Of a stretch of 10,855 nt of DNA, positions 7,383 to 10,855 are shown one piece after another. The notes beneath the pieces were generated by a model, which saw nothing but the letters and a program-made list of their open reading frames with translations, had not been told where the DNA came from and did no database searches. Position numbers and translations under genes: made by a program. The stretch comes from Pseudomonadota bacterium (lineage in GTDB: Bacteria > Pseudomonadota > Gammaproteobacteria > Steroidobacterales > Steroidobacteraceae). How positions within the stretch are numbered: position 1 is the stretch's first letter; the number at the start of each line of letters is the position of its first letter. The stretch covers positions 1 through 10,855 of the forward strand of contig JAJZLX010000078.1 of the NCBI GenBank assembly GCA_021850555.1. The letters run 5' to 3'.

Positions 7383-7597
7383 ACAGCCGGTCAAGCCCGA
7401 GAGTCCGCGCCGATCCGTTCAGAGAATGCGGTGCGCTGCCCGTCCGCGACCCATGCCTTCGCGCGGCGTTCACGGAGACCGATTATTTCTTCCGCGGGAG
7501 ATTTCACCGTGGGATGCGGCAGAACTCCCCAAAGCGGACCGCGAGCTTAGCGTAATCTTCGCCCGCGCACGATCCCGCTCCCCTGACGATCGCAGCA

Positions 7598-7611
7598 CCC
7601 GGGGCCCCGGG
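7598..7611. repeat. 14-bp G/C-only perfect palindrome
   Basis: CCCGGGGCCCCGGG equals its own reverse complement. It lies in the middle of the gene-free gap. In G+C-rich DNA such a site can occur by chance. Confidence 0.4.
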
Positions 7612-7635
7612 GGACCGCTTGGCTTCCTGGTGTGC

Positions 7636-7666
7636 CGCCTGAGCCCCACCCCGTGGCGATCAGGCG
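7636..7666. repeat. Inverted repeat with 7-bp arms
   Basis: CGCCTGA at 7636-7642 is inverted as TCAGGCG at 7660-7666, with a 17-base loop. No T-run follows on either strand, so it is not an intrinsic terminator. Confidence 0.3.
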
Positions 7667-7805
7667 CAGACGAGGAGGATTCGGCTGGCATCTGTTCCGG
7701 TGACGGGTTTTTCGGCCGCCTCAGCGGCGCTCTGAGCCCCGATCCACGAGACCGTGACGGGCGGCGGGGAGGCTCGCAATTCATGACCGTGAGACGGGTG
7801 CCTAT

Positions 7806-7822
7806 CGCTGGGCCGGCCAGCG
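7806..7822. repeat. Short strong hairpin downstream of the acyl-CoA dehydrogenase
   Basis: CGCTGG (7806-7811) pairs with CCAGCG (7817-7822) around a 5-base loop. It lies about 58 bases past the acyl-CoA dehydrogenase stop and could stabilise that mRNA's 3' end. It lacks a T-run, so intrinsic termination is not supported. Confidence 0.3.
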
Positions 7823-7845
7823 TGTCCGCCGGATCCAGCTCCTTC

Positions 7846-7887
7846 TCCTGCTCAGATCCTCCTGCTCAGATCCTCCTGCTCAGATCT
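7846..7887 (-). repeat. Three tandem 14-bp repeats spanning the acyl-CoA dehydrogenase stop codon
   Basis: On the plus strand the unit is TCCTGCTCAGATCC. Copies at 7846-7859 and 7860-7873 are identical, and the copy at 7874-7887 differs at the last base. Read on the minus strand, each unit carries TGA followed by GCAGGAGGATC. The gene's own stop is the TGA of the first copy, and the next copies supply Shine-Dalgarno-like AGGAGG with no credible start codon in range. Likely arose by replication slippage. Confidence 0.85.
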
Positions 7888-9643
7888 CCTCGACCACCGC
7901 CCGGAGGACCGGTTCGGCACCGTGGCGGATCACCGCGTCGTACCCGTGCAGCCGCGGCAGAATCTGCGCGCCGTAGAACGTCGCGGTATCCATCAGGGCC
8001 CGCGCCAGCGGGCTGGCAGGAGCGGCCGATGCCGCGGCGGCGGACAAGGCCCATTGCCAGCCGCCCGCCAGTACGCCGAGCGCGTGCAGGAAGTGATACG
8101 CGGCCGCGCCGAGCGCTTCGCGCTCCGTGGCGTACTGCGCCCGCAGATGCCGGGCCATCTCCATCAGGCGCCGGCTGCCCTCGAGCAGCTGCGTGCGCAG
8201 CAGTCCCAGGGGATGGGGAGGCTCGGGCAAGCGGTGCGCGGCCCGCTCGATGTCCCCGATCAGCGCCCGCAATGCGAGCCCCTCGTCGCGGAACACTTTG
8301 CGCGCGAGCAGATCCTGCCCCTGGATGTAATTGGTTCCCTCGAAGATCGGTCCGATGCGCGCGTCCCGATAGACCTGGGAGATCTCCGCATCGTCCATGT
8401 AGCCCGTTCCGCCGTGGACCTGCACGCCTATCGATGCGACCTCGACGGCAACATCCGAGCACCAGCCTTTCACGAGAGGCGTGAGCAGCTCGAGGCGCTG
8501 GGCGGCTTCGGCACGCACATTGGGGTCGGCGGCGCGGCGCGAAACGTCGAATGTCGCTGCAGCCGTGTATGCGAGGCAGCGGGAGGCGTGAGTCAGAGCC
8601 TTCATCGTCAGCAGCATGCGGCGCACGTCCGCGTGTCCGATGATGGCGCGTGGATGGCCCGCCGCGTCGTGACCCTGAATGCGCTCGCGCGCATGCGTGC
8701 GGGCCAGCTGGAGGGCGCGCTCAGCGAGCCCGATCGAGTGCACCCCGACGCCGAGCCGCATGAGGTTCATCATGCTGAACATGCAGGCGAGGCCCGCGTT
8801 CAGCTGTCCGATCAGCCAGCCGCGCGCTCCGGCGCCCTCCCCGAGAGCCATGACGCAGGTGGGGCTGGCGCGGATTCCGAGTTTGTGCTCGAGCGACACC
8901 GCCTGGATGTCGTTGGGCTGCAGGCCCTCGGCCGTCGGGATGCGCTTGGGCACGAGAAACAGTGAAATGCCCTTCAGTCCGGGCGGCGCATCCGGCGTGC
9001 GCGCCAGCACGAAGTGCACGATGTTGTCCGTGAAATCATGATCGCCCCAGGAAATGAACATCTTGCGCCCGTACAGCCGCCACGCATCCCCGTCCGCTTC
9101 GGCACGGGTGCGCAGCAAAGACAGGTCCGAGCCGGCCTGGGGCTCGGTCAGGCACATCGTGCCGGTCCATTCGCCGCGGGCGATGCGCGGGGCGTACCGC
9201 TCGATCAGGGCCGGAGCCGCATGCGCCCGCAGGATCTCCAGGGTGCCGACGGCGAGCTCCGGGCACATCGAGAACGCGAGATTCGCCGCCCCCCACATCT
9301 CGGTGACCGCTGAAGCAACCAGCATCGGCAGTTCCTGCCCGCCGTACTCGGCGGGCGCGCCCAGGGAAACCCAACCGTCCTCGCGGAACCTGCCGTAGGC
9401 CGCGGCGAATCCCGGCGGCGTGACCACTCCCTGCGGGTCGAGGCGCGACCCGGACCGGTCGCCCACCCGGTTGAGCGGCGAGAGCACTTCCGCGGCAAAG
9501 CGAGCGGCACTGTCCAGGATGGGCTCGGCAAGCTCGGTCAGCGTTTCGTCATAACCCTCGATTCCCCGTGCGCCGGCGGCGTCTGCCGCCTGGGACAGCG
9601 CGTTGCGCATGAGCAGCAGGGGAGCCTGGTAGGTGGGGGCCAT
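7880..9643 (-). CDS. Acyl-CoA dehydrogenase, DmdC/FadE-like
   Basis: A 587-residue FAD flavoenzyme that introduces an alpha-beta double bond into an acyl-CoA thioester. Order of segments from ATG 9643: N-terminal helical domain starting MAPTYQAPLLLMRNAL, the beta-domain FAD/substrate motif CLTEPQAGSD (164-173), GISLFLVPK (226-234), and the C-terminal helical domain with QVHGGTGYMDD (408-418). The catalytic base Glu435 is in FEGTNYIQGQDLL. A C-terminal extension of about 150 residues is typical of the ~590-residue subfamily that includes DmdC (3-methylmercaptopropionyl-CoA dehydrogenase). The substrate cannot be read from the sequence; branched or medium/long acyl-CoA are equally possible. An upstream in-frame ATG at 9766 would add 41 residues that do not resemble the family. 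Neither start has a clear Shine-Dalgarno. The stop lies inside the 14-bp repeat array. No electron-transfer flavoprotein gene is in view. Confidence 0.93.
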   Translation of the reverse strand: MAPTYQAPLLLMRNALSQAADAAGARGIEGYDETLTELAEPILDSAARFAAEVLSPLNRVGDRSGSRLDPQGVVTPPGFAAAYGRFREDGWVSLGAPAEYGGQELPMLVASAVTEMWGAANLAFSMCPELAVGTLEILRAHAAPALIERYAPRIARGEWTGTMCLTEPQAGSDLSLLRTRAEADGDAWRLYGRKMFISWGDHDFTDNIVHFVLARTPDAPPGLKGISLFLVPKRIPTAEGLQPNDIQAVSLEHKLGIRASPTCVMALGEGAGARGWLIGQLNAGLACMFSMMNLMRLGVGVHSIGLAERALQLARTHARERIQGHDAAGHPRAIIGHADVRRMLLTMKALTHASRCLAYTAAATFDVSRRAADPNVRAEAAQRLELLTPLVKGWCSDVAVEVASIGVQVHGGTGYMDDAEISQVYRDARIGPIFEGTNYIQGQDLLARKVFRDEGLALRALIGDIERAAHRLPEPPHPLGLLRTQLLEGSRRLMEMARHLRAQYATEREALGAAAYHFLHALGVLAGGWQWALSAAAASAAPASPLARALMDTATFYGAQILPRLHGYDAVIRHGAEPVLRAVVEEI

Positions 9644-9955
9644 GGGATGGAGACAGTGGATGAGTGCAAAAAGCCGGGTCCTGCAGCGCCAGCCCGGCGT
9701 GATCGCGTGTCGCGCGAGCAGCACATCTGCGCAGTCGATGCGCGCCGAGGTGGTGAATTTATTCATGTAACATAAGCAATGAGACTTCGCAACGCCGCGC
9801 CCGCGGCCCTGTCCGCCGTGACGGGGCCTCAGCGCGCGGCCCTGGCCGGGCCGGATGAGAGCGCAGCCGATGCGCCAGAATTTTCACCGCGGGGGTATCG
9901 TCCGCGGGCCATATCGCTCTAGACCTGATGTGCAGGGGCGGATTGGGACGATGAC
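9644..9955. other. Divergent intergenic region, acyl-CoA dehydrogenase / ECF sigma factor
   Basis: These 312 bases separate two diverging genes and should hold both promoters. A local AT-rich patch near 9756-9776 stands out from the GC-rich surroundings and is the likeliest place for the acyl-CoA dehydrogenase promoter, though no pair of consensus boxes can be fixed. The other notable element is the CCGCGG pair at 9887-9907. The in-frame extension of the dehydrogenase to 9766 also falls here and is considered non-coding. Confidence 0.5.
9887..9907. repeat. Paired CCGCGG sites upstream of the sigma-factor gene
   Basis: CCGCGG at 9887-9892 and 9902-9907 are separated by nine bases, so the sites repeat every 15 bases. 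They lie about 50-70 bases before the GTG start and may be a regulator site or part of the promoter. Chance occurrence in GC-rich DNA is possible. Confidence 0.3.
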
Positions 9956-10474
9956 GTGAGCGGCGACGATCCTCACTGGCAGATGGCACAGCTCGTAGCC
10001 GAGCAGGAGGGGCGGCTGCACCGGTTCCTGCGCAGGCGCGTGCGCAACGCCGCGGATATCCCGGATCTCATCCAGGAGGTGTTTCTGCGGCTGCTTCGCG
10101 TTCCGCGCCAGGAGAGCATCCGCAGCCCCGAAGCCTACCTGTTCACCATCGCGAAGCATGTGGCGCAGCAGCACCGGCTCGAGACGGCTCCGACCCAGGA
10201 TGCCGTGGCTCTCGATGACGTCCTGGCGGAGCTGCGCTCGATCAGCGCCGTGGACCCGGCACTGGAAGTGACCGCCGAACAGTGCCTCGAGCGGCTGGAA
10301 GACACGCTGCGGCAGATGACGCCCAAAGCGCAGGCGACGTTTCTGCTGCACCGGCGCGATGGCCTGACCATCGAGCAGGTCAGCCGTCGCCTCGGCATCT
10401 CGCAGCCGATGGCGAAGAAGTACCTGGTGAAGACGCTCGTGCAGTTTCGCAAGCGTCTCAAAGAAGGCGAATAG
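9956..10474 (+). CDS. ECF-type RNA polymerase sigma factor, FecI-like
   Basis: A 172-residue sigma factor that should direct RNA polymerase to a small regulon, typically TonB-dependent uptake genes when paired with FecR. Region 2 spans about 13-75, with the core-binding helix DIPDLIQEVFLRLLR (34-48) and RSPEAYLFTIAKHVAQQH (56-73). Region 4 spans about 112-168, with LRQMTPKAQATFLLHRRDGL (118-137) and the helix-turn-helix TIEQVSRRLGISQPMAKKYL (138-157). Length and layout are normal for the FecI group. The start is GTG 9956, with GGGA at 9945-9948 seven bases upstream; the nearby ATG 9951 reaches a stop after two codons. The anti-sigma gene starts eight bases after the stop, so the pair is an operon. 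Its signal and target receptor are not in this window. Confidence 0.92.
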   Translation: MSGDDPHWQMAQLVAEQEGRLHRFLRRRVRNAADIPDLIQEVFLRLLRVPRQESIRSPEAYLFTIAKHVAQQHRLETAPTQDAVALDDVLAELRSISAVDPALEVTAEQCLERLEDTLRQMTPKAQATFLLHRRDGLTIEQVSRRLGISQPMAKKYLVKTLVQFRKRLKEGE

Positions 10475-10482
10475 GAGCGCGC

Positions 10483-10855
10483 GTGAGCGTTGAGAAGCGA
10501 AACGGGCCGAACGGGCAGATCGTCGTCGAAGCCGCGGAGTGGCTGGTGGAATTCCGCGCCGGCGACATCGATTCCGCCGGACGCAGGGATTTCGATGCCT
10601 GGCTGCGAGCCTCCCCCGAGCACATCCGCGCCTTCCTCGAAATGGCCCTGCTGTGGGACGAGAGCGGCCGCATCGACGCGCAGCGCCGGATCGACCTCGA
10701 TGCGATCATTGCCCGCGCGCAAAGCGAGGCGGACGTCATCGCGCTCAGGCAGGCCGGGTTCGAGCCCGTCGTCGCGTCCATGGGAACGGCGCTCACGGAG
10801 CGGCAGTTGCGGGAGCTCGGGCGAATGACGAAGAAGCTCTTCCTCTGCTTCGACG
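10483..10855 (+). CDS. FecR-like anti-sigma/regulator N-terminus running into DnaG Toprim-like sequence (3' end outside window)
   Basis: GTG 10483 has AGGAG at 10473-10477, overlapping the sigma-factor stop, five bases upstream. Residues about 15-80 match the FecR N-terminal DUF4880 domain: VVEAAEWLVEFRAGDIDSAG, then RRDFDAWLRASPEHIRAFLE. This is the part that contacts the partner sigma factor in the cytoplasm. A FecR protein should continue through a linker to one transmembrane helix and a periplasmic FecR domain. Instead, from about residue 84, the frame reads DVIALRQAGFEPVVASMGTA then LTERQLRELGRMTKKLFLCF, which is characteristic of the Toprim domain of DnaG primase. The frame is open to the right edge. 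The FecR call is firm for the first ~80 residues. The rest is likely foreign, joined by assembly error or recombination, so a normal FecR product cannot be assumed. Confidence 0.8.
   Translation, partial: MSVEKRNGPNGQIVVEAAEWLVEFRAGDIDSAGRRDFDAWLRASPEHIRAFLEMALLWDESGRIDAQRRIDLDAIIARAQSEADVIALRQAGFEPVVASMGTALTERQLRELGRMTKKLFLCFD
10732..10855 (+). other. DnaG primase Toprim-like segment fused in frame to FecR
   Basis: The 41 residues from Asp84 of the upstream frame line up with DnaG Toprim, where E. coli DnaG reads roughly DVVALAQYGINYAVASLGTS followed later by CCYDGD. Here DVIAL, VASMGTALTE and LFLCFD occupy the same positions and spacing. The catalytic Glu of the EGYTD motif would lie just before the join and is absent. 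The first Asp of the DxD motif is the last complete codon of the window. The wording of the motif (SMGTALTERQL) resembles DnaG of bacteria other than Gammaproteobacteria, possibly actinobacterial; that is a judgement from memory. Confidence 0.75.

Larger units (their letters stand above)
7203..7879. other. 677-base intergenic region with no convincing gene
   Basis: Open frames cross this gap on both strands, but their products are Arg/Pro/Ser-rich, match no family I know, and look like GC-rich chance frames. It contains palindromes at 7367-7382, 7598-7611, 7636-7666 and 7806-7822, and a 14-bp tandem repeat at its right end. It probably holds the promoter and leader of the SDR gene and the 3' end of the acyl-CoA dehydrogenase transcript. 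No intrinsic terminator (GC stem followed by a T-run) was found on either strand. A structured RNA cannot be excluded by eye. Confidence 0.6.

Noticed and set aside
7203..7394. N-terminal extension of the SDR to position 7394
   Set aside because: The 64 extra residues are Cys- and Arg-rich and not SDR-like. The normal Rossmann start follows ATG 7202.
6645..7550. 301-codon plus-strand open frame
   Set aside because: It lies opposite the SDR gene, whose catalytic motifs are all intact. The translation has no recognisable domain.
7708..7728. Hairpin GCCGC-CTCA-GCGGC with an adjacent T-run as a terminator
   Set aside because: The T-run precedes the stem on the plus strand and is an A-run on the minus strand, so it is not an intrinsic terminator for either direction.
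7470..7784. 104-codon minus-strand frame just after the acyl-CoA dehydrogenase
   Set aside because: Low-complexity Arg/Ser/Pro composition and no family. The AGGAGG cores in the tandem repeat are too far from its ATG.
7846..7887. CRISPR-like repeats
   Set aside because: The units are only 14 bases, directly adjacent without spacers, and there are no cas genes.
7426..8484. 352-codon plus-strand open frame
   Set aside because: It overlaps the acyl-CoA dehydrogenase on the opposite strand for much of its length. The product is Arg/Pro/Ser/Ala-rich with no family features, the usual shadow in GC-rich DNA.
9644..9766. N-terminal extension of the acyl-CoA dehydrogenase to ATG 9766
   Set aside because: The 41 added residues do not resemble the family, whose members begin with a segment like MAPTYQAPL. 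The region also contains the AT-rich patch expected of a promoter.

Overview
The window looks like a GC-rich proteobacterial chromosome, most likely a gammaproteobacterium. This rests on three things: a FecI-type sigma factor followed directly by a FecR/DUF4880-type anti-sigma gene, a DmdC/FadE-like acyl-CoA dehydrogenase, and a GT4-GT9 surface-polysaccharide glycosyltransferase. The lineage is inference; nothing here fixes a genus. Composition is not uniform. Hand counts of one 60-base line give about 52% G+C at 2521-2580 (glycosyltransferase gene) and 70% at 8041-8100 (acyl-CoA dehydrogenase gene), which fits an acquired polysaccharide segment on the left against a GC-rich backbone on the right.

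Left part, 1-4834, plus strand: a run of surface-polysaccharide genes. It starts with the 3' part of a coiled-coil/DUF4214 protein. Next is a 963-residue protein joining a GT4 glycosyltransferase, a GT9 (heptosyltransferase-like) glycosyltransferase and a C-terminal beta-rich domain. A 33-codon ORF with a good Shine-Dalgarno follows, its stop overlapping (ATGA) the start of a small SAM-dependent methyltransferase. Together they look like machinery for building and decorating a cell-surface glycan.

Scar, 4835-5306: no intact gene. It holds a minus-strand fragment of an IS21-family IstA transposase (around the second catalytic Asp of the DDE core). A 9-bp imperfect inverted repeat abuts it, followed by the first ~50 codons of a tyrosine recombinase of the kind found in multi-integrase elements. 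This is nested mobile-element debris at the point where gene direction flips.

Middle, 5307-7202, minus strand: a DUF4214-DUF1796 protein (putative papain-like cysteine peptidase fold) and, upstream of it, a classical short-chain dehydrogenase/reductase. DUF4214 therefore occurs on both sides of the scar, tying both sides to the same surface-glycan theme. A 677-base gap without a convincing gene (7203-7879) contains several palindromes and a 14-bp tandem repeat.

Right part: an acyl-CoA dehydrogenase (minus), a divergent intergenic region, then a FecI-like ECF sigma factor and the start of a FecR-like anti-sigma gene (plus). The last ~124 bases are anomalous. The FecR reading frame passes, without a stop, into sequence that reads as the Toprim domain of DnaG primase. 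A chimeric join, probably an assembly or template-switch artefact at a short shared sequence, is the leading explanation; a real gene fusion is the alternative. No tRNA, rRNA, CRISPR array or convincing intrinsic terminator was seen.
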